A stretch of 24,152 nt of DNA from an uncultured bacterium (GCA_905214315.1 CAJMLN010000026.1:1-24152), one strand, 5' to 3'. Shown: positions 7,700 to 15,879, counted from the stretch's first letter. Numbers and translations: made by a program. The notes: generated by a model from the sequence alone, not told the origin.

Positions 7700-7723
7700 T
7701 TGCGCTCTTGCACTAAATTGCAC
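7700..7723 (-). promoter_or_regulatory. Three direct repeats upstream of the GH42 -35, candidate activator site
   Basis: Plus-strand TTGCGC (7700-7705), TTGCAC (7708-7713) and TTGCAC (7718-7723) are direct repeats spaced 8 and 10 nt start to start. They end about 10 nt upstream of the -35. Direct repeats at about one helical turn in this position are typical of AraC/XylS-type activators, which often control Firmicutes glycosidase genes. The identity of the regulator is inference; no AraC gene is in this window. Confidence 0.45.
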
Positions 7724-7828
7724 AAGACGCCCCTCTGTTTTACTCTTTTTCGTTCCCGTATGCTCATAAAAATCCGTCAAAGAACACAAAATAAAGAACC
7801 TAACGGTTGCAAAAGCGTATTGCTTGCC

Positions 7829-7865
7829 AAAATTAAAAGCAGCGGAAGAAAGAATCCGCTGTTTT
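7829..7865 (-). terminator. Probable terminator of the tyrS-yigZ-MATE operon
   Basis: An 11-bp stem pairs 7836-7846 with 7855-7865 (core AGCGGA/TCCGCT, one G-T pair) around an 8-nt loop. On the minus strand it is followed by TTTTAATTTT, about 80 nt after the MATE stop codon. The rest of the 348-nt gap between MATE and the GH42 gene (7596-7943) holds the GH42 regulatory sites. Apart from those, I see no gene and no RNA that I can name there. Confidence 0.65.
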
Positions 7866-7943
7866 AAGGCTGCTTTTCGTATGTTCCCTATGTATAAAAA
7901 TATTCTCTCTCCCGAGCGCCACCTGCATCTTTCCCCTTTATTT

Positions 7944-9335
7944 TTACAGGGCTTTGTTTTCCTGGCACCGTGCTTGAACTTTTTTACGCCAGGGACCAAA
8001 ACAAAAGTACAGCCCCAAGCTTGACGCGGTCAAAATAAAAGTAATGGGATAAATAATAAAAATGCTGTCAATACTGGCGGTATCTATAACGGGAATCAAA
8101 AACCGCAGCCAGTAAATCCAAACGATACGGAAGCCGCACATCCATAAAAAAGAGGTAATCATCGGAAAGATCGAACTGCCGCAGCTGCGAAGTGTGGCGG
8201 ACAGAATATCGCTGATGCCGGTAATAAAATAAAATGTGGCAATATAAAACACCTTGGATGCACCAAAGGCAACGATCCTATCAAAATTGGGATCGGCCCT
8301 GTCTACAAATACACCTACCAGCTGATTGCGGAAAAGCGTCGCCAGCATTCCTAACGAAAACATCAGTCCCACAGTCAGTACCAGCGCGATAAAGGTTCCT
8401 TTTTTTACCCGTTTAAAATTCCCCGCGCCGATATTCTGGCCGGCAAAGGTCATCAGCGCCAGACCAATACTGCTGGAAATAATGAGGATAAAATCATCCA
8501 GCTTAGTGGCGGCCGTGCTGCCCGCCGTAGCCGCCGCGCCGAAGGAATTGATAAAGGTTTGAATAATAATATTGGAAAGATTGATGATTGCCGTCTGCAA
8601 TCCGGCCGGAAGACCTATTTTAAGGATAGCGGCCGTCTCCGAAGCCGTAAAGCGAAGCTCTTTCGGCAGCAGCTTAAAGCTTTCCTGGCTGCGCATTAAA
8701 GTAATAATAACAAGCACTGCCGAAACAAGCTGTGATCCTACCGTAGCCAGAGCCGCGCCGGCCACGCCCCACTGAAATACGCCCACAAACAACAGGTCCA
8801 GCACGACGTTCGTAACCGCCGCGCAGGCCAAAAAAATCAATGGATGACGGGAATCCCCCACTGCCCGCAGAATTCCCGCCCCCATATTATATACAATCAA
8901 AAAAAATGAGCCGCTGAAATAGATCTGCAGATACGTCTGCGCGTCCTCCAGAATCACCGGATCGGTATTCATCCAATGCAGAATAGAAGGCGTAAACAGA
9001 ACGCCCAGCACTGAAATCATCAAGCCGCATACCATACTCAAAAGGATTCCCGTATGTACCGCCCGGTGCACGCCGTGGCCGTCGCCGGCACCGAAGAATT
9101 TGGATACCACCACGCTGCCGCCGGTAGAAACGCCCAAAAACAGGCCTATCAAGCAGGAACAGATCGGCGCGGTGGTACCTACAGCCGCCAGCGCGTTTCC
9201 GCCGCAGAACTGTCCGACGATCAGGGAATCCGCCGCGTTATAAAGGTTTTGCAGCAAATTCGTCAAATAAATCGGTATAGCGAATAAAAGCAGCTGCTTG
9301 AGGATAGGCCCCTGCGTCATATTAGCGGTTCTCAT
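7944..9335 (-). CDS. MATE-family multidrug/Na+ (or H+) antiporter
   Basis: The 463-residue, very hydrophobic protein has about 12 transmembrane segments in two similar halves. Typical MATE signatures are present: a start such as MTQGPILKQLLLFAIPI, then NLLQNLYNAADSLIVGQFCG, GAGILRAVGDSRHP in the first half and GLPAGLQTAIINLSN plus FAGQNIGAGNFKRVKKG in the second. The family exports cationic drugs and metabolites in exchange for Na+ or H+; the substrate here is unknown. The start at 9333-9335 follows GGGAGGAAG and overlaps the yigZ stop by 14 nt, implying translational coupling. It is the last gene of the tyrS operon. Confidence 0.92.
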   Translation of the reverse strand: MRTANMTQGPILKQLLLFAIPIYLTNLLQNLYNAADSLIVGQFCGGNALAAVGTTAPICSCLIGLFLGVSTGGSVVVSKFFGAGDGHGVHRAVHTGILLSMVCGLMISVLGVLFTPSILHWMNTDPVILEDAQTYLQIYFSGSFFLIVYNMGAGILRAVGDSRHPLIFLACAAVTNVVLDLLFVGVFQWGVAGAALATVGSQLVSAVLVIITLMRSQESFKLLPKELRFTASETAAILKIGLPAGLQTAIINLSNIIIQTFINSFGAAATAGSTAATKLDDFILIISSSIGLALMTFAGQNIGAGNFKRVKKGTFIALVLTVGLMFSLGMLATLFRNQLVGVFVDRADPNFDRIVAFGASKVFYIATFYFITGISDILSATLRSCGSSIFPMITSFLWMCGFRIVWIYWLRFLIPVIDTASIDSIFIIYPITFILTASSLGLYFCFGPWRKKVQARCQENKAL

Positions 9336-9969
9336 GCTCTTCCTCCCACGGATAATACAGCGTGCCGGTCTTCCGGCAGCGCGCACGGCCGTTGGTCAGC
9401 GCGGCCAGCTCCCTTTCCAGGCGCGCCTCGTCCGCCTGTTTCACAACGCAGTCGATACAAACGCTTTCTGAAAATGCAATATTCTCCACAACAATATAGC
9501 TCCTGCTTTTTATAATATGCTCCGTATGGGCAAAATGCGTATATTCCATAAAAATCTCAAACCGCGCGCTCAAAACCATAAACGCCGTTTTTGCCGCGTC
9601 AAGCGCGCCGGATGCGCCGGAGGCATATGCCCGCGCCAAACCCCCCGCGCCCAAAAGAATACCTCCGAAATAACGCGTAACTACAATAACGGCATCGGTA
9701 ATCTTTTTCTTTTTCAGGCATTCAAGGATGGGAACCCCCGCAGTCCCCTGCGGCTCGCCATCGTCGCTGCAGCGCACGTTTTCACCGGCAGCCCCTAAAC
9801 GGTAAGCCCAGCAGTGATGCCGCGCGTCGGGATAGCGTTTTTTTTCCTCCTTTAATCTTTCCATCGCCTGCGCCTCGTCCTCCGCCGGGGCGGCAATGGC
9901 GATAAACGTAGATTTTTGCAGAATCTGCTCAAAGCTTCCGGCAGAAGCAATAGTTTTATATTCCTCCAT
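9322..9969 (-). CDS. yigZ: YigZ/IMPACT-family protein
   Basis: 215 residues. The UPF0029/IMPACT N-terminal domain carries RHHCWAYRLG (about 50-59), DDGEPQGTAGVPILE (69-83) and TRYFGGILLGAGGLARAY (98-115). A smaller C-terminal ferredoxin-like domain follows. The family is widespread, with a proposed link to translation regulation or RNA binding; its bacterial function is not settled. The ATG follows the tyrS stop after a single base (TAA-A-ATG) and has no ribosome binding site of its own. Start codons further upstream would lie within tyrS, so reinitiation by ribosomes finishing tyrS is the likely mode of expression. That coupling fits a translation-linked role. Confidence 0.9.
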   Translation of the reverse strand: MEEYKTIASAGSFEQILQKSTFIAIAAPAEDEAQAMERLKEEKKRYPDARHHCWAYRLGAAGENVRCSDDGEPQGTAGVPILECLKKKKITDAVIVVTRYFGGILLGAGGLARAYASGASGALDAAKTAFMVLSARFEIFMEYTHFAHTEHIIKSRSYIVVENIAFSESVCIDCVVKQADEARLERELAALTNGRARCRKTGTLYYPWEEEHENR

Positions 9970-9970
9970 T

Positions 9971-11194
9971 TTACTTAATAATAACAATCTTTTTATGCAC
10001 TTTTTTGCCCCTGTGCAGAACAAATTCACCCGCCTCCAGCAGCTGCGGGGGAACCGCGGCGTTTACATCGGTGATTTTTTCCTCGTTTAAGGAAACCGCA
10101 CCGCCCTCAATCAGCCGGCGGCCCTCGCCGATGCTTTTGGTAACGCCGGCTAAAATCAAAAGCTCGGTTACCCGGCCGGCCGCCTGCTCTGCAGAAAGCG
10201 TTACGGAAATCATATCTGCCTCATTGCCGCCGCCAAAGGCCGCAGCCGCGGCCGCCCGGGCTTTTTGCGCCTCTTCCTCGGAATGCACGATTCGGGTTAC
10301 CTCATAGGCCAGCCGCTCCTTGGCCGCGTTGATGCGCTCGTCCTGATGCGCGCAGAGCTCGGCAATCTCCTCCAGTGGCAGGAACGTGAGCAGCTTTAAG
10401 CATTTTTCCACATCCGCGTCGTCCACGTTGCGCCAGTACTGATAAAAATCATAGGGCGACGTTTTTTCGGCCGAAAGCCATACCGCGCCGCCGGCAGTCT
10501 TGCCCATCTTCTGTCCGTCGCTCTTGGTCAAAAGCGTAAAGGTCATGGCAAACGCGTCCTTTTTTTCCTTGCGCCGGATCAGGTCGGCGCCGCCGAGCAT
10601 ATTGGACCACTGATCGTCGCCGCCCAGCTGCAGGGCGCAGCCATACCTCTGGTACAGCATTAAAAAGTCATAGCTCTGCATCAGCATATAGTTAAACTCC
10701 AGAAAGGAAAGTCCCTTTTCCATGCGGCTTTTAAAGCACTCGGCCGTCAGCATGCGGTTTACCGAAAAATATACGCCGATATCCCGCAGAAATTCCACAT
10801 AATTCAGCTTAAGCAGCCACTCGGCATTATCCACCATAACGGCCTTATCGTCAGAAAAATCTATAAACCTTGAAATCTGCTCCTTAAAGCAGCTTACATT
10901 GTGCTGAATCGTCTCCAGCGTCATCATAGAACGCATATCCGTTCTGCCGCTGGGATCGCCCACGCAGCCGGTGCCGCCGCCCACCAGACAAATGGGACGG
11001 TGTCCCGCACGCTGCATATGCGCCATGGCCATTAAAACAAGAAAGTGCCCTACATGAAGGCTGTCGGCCGTGGGATCAAAGCCAACATAAAACGTAACCC
11101 TTTCGCTGCCCAGCAGGCGGTAGAGGTCCTCCTCAAAAGTAATCTGCTTTACAAAGCCGCGGGCTTTTAAGGTATCTAAAACGTTTTCTGCCAT
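9971..11194 (-). CDS. tyrS: Tyrosyl-tRNA synthetase
   Basis: This 407-residue class Ic synthetase charges tRNA-Tyr with tyrosine in the cytoplasm. The HIGH-type motif is HVGH (47-50) and the KMSKS-type loop is KMGKT (229-233). Tyrosine-pocket segments YVGFDPTADSL, LMQSYDFLML and GGDDQWSN are present, and a C-terminal S4 RNA-binding domain (about 340-405) is complete. The ATG at 11192-11194 is preferred because AAGGAG lies about 9 nt upstream; a GTG 18 nt earlier has no such site. The promoter at 11230-11258 leaves a leader of roughly 30 nt, so there is no T-box, unusual among Firmicutes synthetase genes. It heads the tyrS-yigZ-MATE unit. Confidence 0.97.
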   Translation of the reverse strand: MAENVLDTLKARGFVKQITFEEDLYRLLGSERVTFYVGFDPTADSLHVGHFLVLMAMAHMQRAGHRPICLVGGGTGCVGDPSGRTDMRSMMTLETIQHNVSCFKEQISRFIDFSDDKAVMVDNAEWLLKLNYVEFLRDIGVYFSVNRMLTAECFKSRMEKGLSFLEFNYMLMQSYDFLMLYQRYGCALQLGGDDQWSNMLGGADLIRRKEKKDAFAMTFTLLTKSDGQKMGKTAGGAVWLSAEKTSPYDFYQYWRNVDDADVEKCLKLLTFLPLEEIAELCAHQDERINAAKERLAYEVTRIVHSEEEAQKARAAAAAAFGGGNEADMISVTLSAEQAAGRVTELLILAGVTKSIGEGRRLIEGGAVSLNEEKITDVNAAVPPQLLEAGEFVLHRGKKVHKKIVIIK

Positions 11195-11229
11195 CAAAGT
11201 TCTCTCCTTCACTTTCTATATTGTTTTTT

Positions 11230-11258
11230 ATTATACCCCTGATATTTTAAAAAATCAA
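11230..11258 (-). promoter_or_regulatory. SigA promoter of tyrS
   Basis: On the minus strand, TTGATT (11253-11258) and a perfect TATAAT (11230-11235) are separated by 17 nt, ending 35 nt before the ATG. Confidence 0.85.
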
Positions 11259-11340
11259 GCTGTTTTCACGCCGTCTTCCGTATTTTCCCCTGCGCAAAAG
11301 CGGCGCCTGAAAAAAATAAGATTTTCACCGGGCGGCCGAT

Positions 11341-11363
11341 AAAAAAACCGGGCGGCGGCCCGG
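11341..11363 (-). terminator. Intrinsic terminator of the PHP gene
   Basis: CCGGGC (11348-11353) pairs with GCCCGG (11358-11363) across a tight 4-nt loop. On the minus strand seven T residues follow (11341-11347), about 20 nt after the PHP stop codon. A second CCGGGC copy at 11328-11333, in a duplicated stretch, could compete for the same arm. Confidence 0.85.
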
Positions 11364-11382
11364 ATCTAAAAAAAACATGAAG

Positions 11383-12402
11383 CTATTTTGCGAACAGCTC
11401 GTCGGTAAAGTACGCGTTGGTATCCGCATGCCGGCCGCGGCCGTCGGTAACCGTTACGCGGACATAGACGTCGCCCGGCTCCACTGCCAGAGACGCCTCT
11501 GTAATCGTCTGCCCCTCCGGAGCGGAAAAAACGCAATAGCCTCTGCGACGGCCCAGCGTAAAGCCGATCTTCACTGCAGGCGAGCAGGTAATATGAATCC
11601 TTCCCTCCTCAAACCACAGCTCATGGATTTCCGGCCCCTGTGACGCATAGAAATGGCCCTCTTCCAGCGCTCTGGTAACGGTGCGGTACTCCAATTCCCG
11701 CGCCTTTATCATAACGAAGCCGCCGAAGGAATCCCTTGTGCAGGGCGTGCCGTGATTATGATTGTCATCCGCGGCAATACAATAGATTCTTTTGCCCGCG
11801 CGGAGCATATCGTCATACACCCGCGGATTGTAATCCTCATAGCCCGCGGCGATACAGCCGAAATTGCAGATTTCCATGGCGTGCATGCCCTCATAGCCGG
11901 CGTAGGCCCGGTAGTCCTCCTGTGACCAGGTGGGATGGTTGTAGGTTACAAAAAATCCGGCCTCCCTGCCGCGCTTCATCATATCGCTGATTCCCTCCGG
12001 GGAATATTCGCGCACATAGTCCGGCTCGGCCTCATTAAAGCGCACCTCGGCCCTATGCTTTACGGCATTGGCGAACAGATATTTGCTTCTGTGCCAGCAC
12101 ACCGGCGTAAGGTTCTCCTCCTCCAGGGCAATCAGGCACATATGGCAGCAGGGGCCGCCGTCGTCAGCCGCGGCGGAGTTGATCTCCATCTCATAGCCGT
12201 TCAAAGGCAGAAAATGCTCGTCGCGCAGCTCGGGATGCGGAAGCAGAATGTCGTGATCGGTAAAGGCGATAATCGAATATCCCTGCTCGCGGTAAAGCTT
12301 TTTCAGCTCCGCAGGACTCAGGCGGGCATCGGAAAAATCGGAGTGGCAGTGCAGGTTTGCCTTATAAAACGTTCCTGCTTGCGGCAGCAGATATTTTTTC
12401 AT
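11383..12402 (-). CDS. PHP-superfamily metal-dependent phosphoesterase-like protein
   Basis: 339 residues. The N-terminal PHP motifs are clear: HCH at 18-20 (ANLHCHSDFSD), TDHD at 48-51, and Glu71 in NGYEME. Later metal-site candidates are YNHPTW and the Asp/His cluster in AADDNHNHG. The last roughly 75 residues look like a small beta-sandwich (VEPGDVYVRVTVTDGRGR). PHP proteins hydrolyse phosphoesters such as histidinol phosphate or nucleoside phosphates; the substrate here cannot be told. There is no signal peptide. GAGGGA precedes the ATG. It is transcribed divergently from the GH106-like gene over a 222-nt shared control region, suggesting joint regulation. It is not HisK-like in its surroundings, since no histidine genes are near. 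Confidence 0.85.
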   Translation of the reverse strand: MKKYLLPQAGTFYKANLHCHSDFSDARLSPAELKKLYREQGYSIIAFTDHDILLPHPELRDEHFLPLNGYEMEINSAAADDGGPCCHMCLIALEEENLTPVCWHRSKYLFANAVKHRAEVRFNEAEPDYVREYSPEGISDMMKRGREAGFFVTYNHPTWSQEDYRAYAGYEGMHAMEICNFGCIAAGYEDYNPRVYDDMLRAGKRIYCIAADDNHNHGTPCTRDSFGGFVMIKARELEYRTVTRALEEGHFYASQGPEIHELWFEEGRIHITCSPAVKIGFTLGRRRGYCVFSAPEGQTITEASLAVEPGDVYVRVTVTDGRGRHADTNAYFTDELFAK

Positions 12403-12444
12403 AAAAATTCCCTCGTTTCTGTTCCCATTTTATTATCTGCATTT

Positions 12445-12473
12445 ATTGTAAAACCCGGCCGCAGAAAAGTCAA
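12445..12473 (-). promoter_or_regulatory. SigA promoter of the PHP gene
   Basis: On the minus strand, TTGACT (12468-12473) and TACAAT (12445-12450) are separated by 17 nt, about 43 nt before the ATG. Confidence 0.7.
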
Positions 12474-12537
12474 CCCTAAAGCAGATGGCTTTTCCGCCGG
12501 TTTATCCAAATTTTTCATTTTTCTGCGTCTCCGGGTC

Positions 12538-12566
12538 TTGCATTCGCAGGGGATGTATGCTACAAT
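12538..12566 (+). promoter_or_regulatory. SigA promoter of the GH106-like gene
   Basis: TTGCAT (12538-12543) and TACAAT (12561-12566) are separated by 17 nt, about 59 nt before the ATG. It lies back to back with the PHP promoter; the two -35 boxes are 64 nt apart. Confidence 0.75.
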
Positions 12567-12578
12567 AAGCAAAGTATA

Positions 12579-12608
12579 TGACTGGCAAAAGGAAAAATCA
12601 ACCAGTCA
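12579..12608. promoter_or_regulatory. Inverted repeat in the leader of the GH106-like gene
   Basis: TGACTGG (12579-12585) and CCAGTCA (12602-12608) are perfect 7-nt arms with a 16-nt A-rich loop. The site starts just after the predicted transcription start (about 12573) and ends before the CGGAGGG ribosome binding site. It could be an operator for a dimeric regulator or a leader hairpin next to the ribosome binding site. Confidence 0.5.
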
Positions 12609-12624
12609 GACGGAGGGTTTTATC

Positions 12625-15600
12625 ATGTTGTATAAAAAGAACTCAGCGCCGGCGCTCACCGAAGAGTTGTTTCAAAACCCCACGGCGGAGTTCCGGGGGG
12701 CTCCCTTCTGGGCCTGGAACACCAAACTGAAGGACGATGTACTGCTGAAGCAAATCGAAATTTTTAAGGAGATGGGCATCGGCGGCTTCCACATGCACGT
12801 GCGTTCGGGCATGGCCACCGAGTATTTAAGCGAGGAATTCATGCGCCTGATCCGCCTGTGCGACGAAAAAGCCAAAAAAGAAAATATGCTCTGCTGGCTG
12901 TATGACGAGGACCGCTGGCCCTCGGGCGCGGCGGGCGGTATCGTTACAAAAAATTACCGCCTGAGGGGCCGCTCGCTGGTGATCGACAGCACGGATCCGC
13001 ACAGCCGTAAAAATTTTGCTGAAAATTTTGAAGAATTCTGCCGCATGGCCGATTCGGGCCAAAAACCCTGCGGATATTTTTTAGGCAGATATACCGTTGC
13101 CTTTGACGCCAATAACTTTATGAAGGATTACCGCCGGCTCGAAGCAAACGAAACCTCCGCGGAAAAAATATGGTACGCCTATATAATAGTAAATGAGGAT
13201 AATCCTTGGTATAACGGCCAGGCCTATCTGGATACGCTGAACAAAGAGGCCGTGGAGGAATTTGTAAGGGTGACCTATGACGCCTATTACAAGGCCGTGG
13301 GAGAGGATTTCGGCGGAAGCATTCCCGCCATCTTTACCGACGAGCCTCAGGTACCGCGGCACAGCTATTTTAAAATTTCCGGCGCCGACGGTTACATCAC
13401 GCTGCCCTTTACCGACGATTTTGAAGCTACCTACAAGGCCGCCTACGGCGAAAGCCTTTTGGATAAGGCCCCCGAGCTGGTTTGGGAAAAGCCGGATCAC
13501 GGCTGCGCCCTTACGCGCTACCGCTATATGAACCATATGTGCGAGCGCTTTGTTTCCGCCTTTGTGGATACGATCGGCCAGTGGTGCATGGAGCATAACA
13601 TTGCCTTTACCGGCCACATGATGCAGGAGCCCACGCTCAGCAGCCAGACCGATTCCCTGGGCGAGGCGATGCGCTGCTACCGCAATTTCCAGATTCCCGG
13701 CATGGATCTTTTATGCGACAGAGTGGAGCTGACCACCGCCAAGCAGGTGCAGTCGGCGGTGCATCAATACGGCCGCGAGGGCATGCTCTCCGAGCTCTAC
13801 GGCGTTACCGGCTGGGATTTTGACTTTAAGGGCCATAAGCGCCAGGGCGACTGGCAGGCGGCCCTGGGCGTAACGGTACGGGTGCATCACCTGACCTGGG
13901 TTTCCATGAACGGAGAGGCCAAACGCGACTATCCCGCCTCTATCGGCTATCAGTCTCCGTGGTACCGGGAATACCGCTACGTGGAGGATCATTTTGCAAG
14001 AGTCAACACCGCGCTGACCCGCGGCACCCCGCAGGTCCGCGTGGGCGTGATCCATCCGGTGGAAAGCTTCTGGCTCTACTGCGGCCCCAACGACAAAACC
14101 GCGCTGCGTCGGCAATATCTGGACGCGCAGTTTGACCAGCTGACCCGTGCCCTTTCCTACAGCGGCATTGACTTTGACTTTATTGCCGAATCCCTCTTCC
14201 CGCAGCTGTGCAAAACAGCCTCCAACCCCATTGCCGTAGGCGAGATGAAATACGACTGCATCGTCGTTCCGGTAATGGAAACGATGCGTTCCTCAACGCT
14301 GGAGCGGCTGGAGTCCTTTGCCAAGGCCGGCGGGCAGGTCATTTTAGTGGGCAGACCGCCGGAGCTGATCGACGCCGAGCCCTCCGCGGCGGCAGCCAAG
14401 GCGGCAAAAAGCTGGAAGCAGCTGGACGTGGATTATACCGCGCTGATCGACGCGCTGGAGGATTTCCGTTTCCTTGATTTTACCGACCTGGATTCCGGCG
14501 TGCGCTGCGGCAATTTTGTACATCAGCTGCGCAATGACGGAGACGATAAATGGCTGTTCTTCTGCCACGGTGAAAATATGGAAAAGCGTGAGGGGTTTGT
14601 TTCGGCTCTATACTGCGAAAAAGTAAAGCTTACTCTTGCGGGCGAATACGACCTGACCGAATACGATACGCTGACAGGCCGTATTTATACGCCTTCTTAC
14701 CAAATAGAGAACGGAAAAACGATTTTAACGCGCACCATGTTTGCCCAGGACAGTCTGCTGCTGAAGCTGACCCCCGCAAAGGGCGATAAGCTGGTAAAAG
14801 GAAACGCACCTCTGCGGGCAATGCCCAAGGGCGTAAACGATGTAATCATAAGCAAGCCCAGCGCCAAAGTAGTGCTGCCCGTGGCCCAGGGCAGGCTCTC
14901 CGCAGACGACGGCGTACCGTATACGCTGGATGAACCCAACGCCGTACTGCTGGACCTTTGCGAATACGCCTTTGACGGCGAAGCCTATCAGGGACCGGAG
15001 GATTCTCTTCTGGTAGCCGACATCGGCAGAAAGCGTTTCTTTGAAAAGCATCAGGGGCAGCGCATCGTTCAGCCCTGGGTGGAGATTCCCGAAGAAGTAC
15101 AGCGGGATATGCAGAAGCACACCGTGAAGCGCAGATTCCGCTTCCGCAGCGATATTGCCGTTGAAAACGCCCATCTGGCGCTGGAGCTGGCCGAAGAGGC
15201 AAAAATCTGGATCAACGGCCGGCAGATTGCCAATCAGCCCGATGGATGGTATGTGGATGAATGTATTCAGACCGTACCGATTCCCGCGCTGCAGCCAGGT
15301 GAGATTGTGGTGGAAATAGAGCTGCCCTTCTCCCTGCGCAGCTGTACCGAGTGGTGTTATTTCCTGGGTGATTTCGGCGTAAAGGTTCAGGGCAAGTTCA
15401 TTACCGTAATTCCCCGGCCGAAGACCCTGGCCTTTGGCGACGCAGTACCGCAGGGTCTGCCGTTCTATACAGGCAATATAACCTACCATACGGGCTATAA
15501 CGAGCCCGACGGCGCAGAACGCACTCTGCAGCTTTCTCAATATGCCGGTGCGCTGGCCAAGGTGCGTGTTGACGGAAAAGAGGCCGGCTTTGCCGCACTG

Positions 15601-15822
15601 GCACCCTACTGTGTTTCCTTAGGCTTTATGGAAAAGGGCGCGCATCGTCTGGATATCACCGTATTTGGTACCCGCGTCAACGGCTTCGGCCCCGTGCACA
15701 ACAATGTGTCCGATTTCCCCTACCAGGGTCCCAACGCCTGGCGCACCCATCATTCGCCCCTGTGGTCGGATATCTATCAGCTGCGTCCCACCGGTCTGCT
15801 GAACGCTCCGGAAATCTATTAA
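12625..15822 (+). CDS. Large GH106-like (alpha-L-rhamnosidase-related) glycoside hydrolase, putative
   Basis: 1065 residues, no signal peptide. The N-terminal barrel opens with FRGAPFWAWNTKL and MGIGGFHMHVRSGM, a pattern I associate with GH106-type rhamnosidases and uncharacterised Clostridia relatives. Candidate acidic residues are Asp94-Glu95-Asp96 (YDEDRW), Asp239-Glu240 (IFTDEPQ) and Glu390 (SELYG). An amidotransferase-like module follows (about 543-577 at its core, VVPVMETM and GGQVILVGRP). A sugar-binding-type beta-sandwich comes next (about 833-930, AKIWINGRQ), then a terminal beta domain (GAHRLDITVFGTRVN). Known GH106 enzymes remove alpha-L-rhamnose; specificity here is uncertain. The start is fixed by CGGAGGG 8 nt upstream and by the promoter at 12538; the frame stays open further upstream opposite the PHP gene, but that stretch is not coding. 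Confidence 0.75.
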   Translation: MLYKKNSAPALTEELFQNPTAEFRGAPFWAWNTKLKDDVLLKQIEIFKEMGIGGFHMHVRSGMATEYLSEEFMRLIRLCDEKAKKENMLCWLYDEDRWPSGAAGGIVTKNYRLRGRSLVIDSTDPHSRKNFAENFEEFCRMADSGQKPCGYFLGRYTVAFDANNFMKDYRRLEANETSAEKIWYAYIIVNEDNPWYNGQAYLDTLNKEAVEEFVRVTYDAYYKAVGEDFGGSIPAIFTDEPQVPRHSYFKISGADGYITLPFTDDFEATYKAAYGESLLDKAPELVWEKPDHGCALTRYRYMNHMCERFVSAFVDTIGQWCMEHNIAFTGHMMQEPTLSSQTDSLGEAMRCYRNFQIPGMDLLCDRVELTTAKQVQSAVHQYGREGMLSELYGVTGWDFDFKGHKRQGDWQAALGVTVRVHHLTWVSMNGEAKRDYPASIGYQSPWYREYRYVEDHFARVNTALTRGTPQVRVGVIHPVESFWLYCGPNDKTALRRQYLDAQFDQLTRALSYSGIDFDFIAESLFPQLCKTASNPIAVGEMKYDCIVVPVMETMRSSTLERLESFAKAGGQVILVGRPPELIDAEPSAAAAKAAKSWKQLDVDYTALIDALEDFRFLDFTDLDSGVRCGNFVHQLRNDGDDKWLFFCHGENMEKREGFVSALYCEKVKLTLAGEYDLTEYDTLTGRIYTPSYQIENGKTILTRTMFAQDSLLLKLTPAKGDKLVKGNAPLRAMPKGVNDVIISKPSAKVVLPVAQGRLSADDGVPYTLDEPNAVLLDLCEYAFDGEAYQGPEDSLLVADIGRKRFFEKHQGQRIVQPWVEIPEEVQRDMQKHTVKRRFRFRSDIAVENAHLALELAEEAKIWINGRQIANQPDGWYVDECIQTVPIPALQPGEIVVEIELPFSLRSCTEWCYFLGDFGVKVQGKFITVIPRPKTLAFGDAVPQGLPFYTGNITYHTGYNEPDGAERTLQLSQYAGALAKVRVDGKEAGFAALAPYCVSLGFMEKGAHRLDITVFGTRVNGFGPVHNNVSDFPYQGPNAWRTHHSPLWSDIYQLRPTGLLNAPEIY

Positions 15823-15836
15823 TCCCCTGTCGTTGA

Positions 15837-15879
15837 TATGCACCCCAAAAGTTAAACATTTTTGGAGGTGCATATTTTT
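15837..15879 (+). terminator. Terminator downstream of the GH106-like gene, formed by the IS end
   Basis: Arms 15837-15850 and 15860-15874 pair along 14 bp with one bulged A at 15866. They are followed by five T residues (15875-15879), 14 nt after the stop codon at 15820-15822. The same bases form the IS3-type left end. Confidence 0.7.

Noticed and set aside
11935..12624. In-frame upstream extension of the GH106-like gene by about 230 codons
   Set aside because: It runs antisense to the conserved PHP gene and upstream of a 17-nt-spaced promoter. The ATG at 12625 has CGGAGGG directly before it and begins GH106-like sequence.
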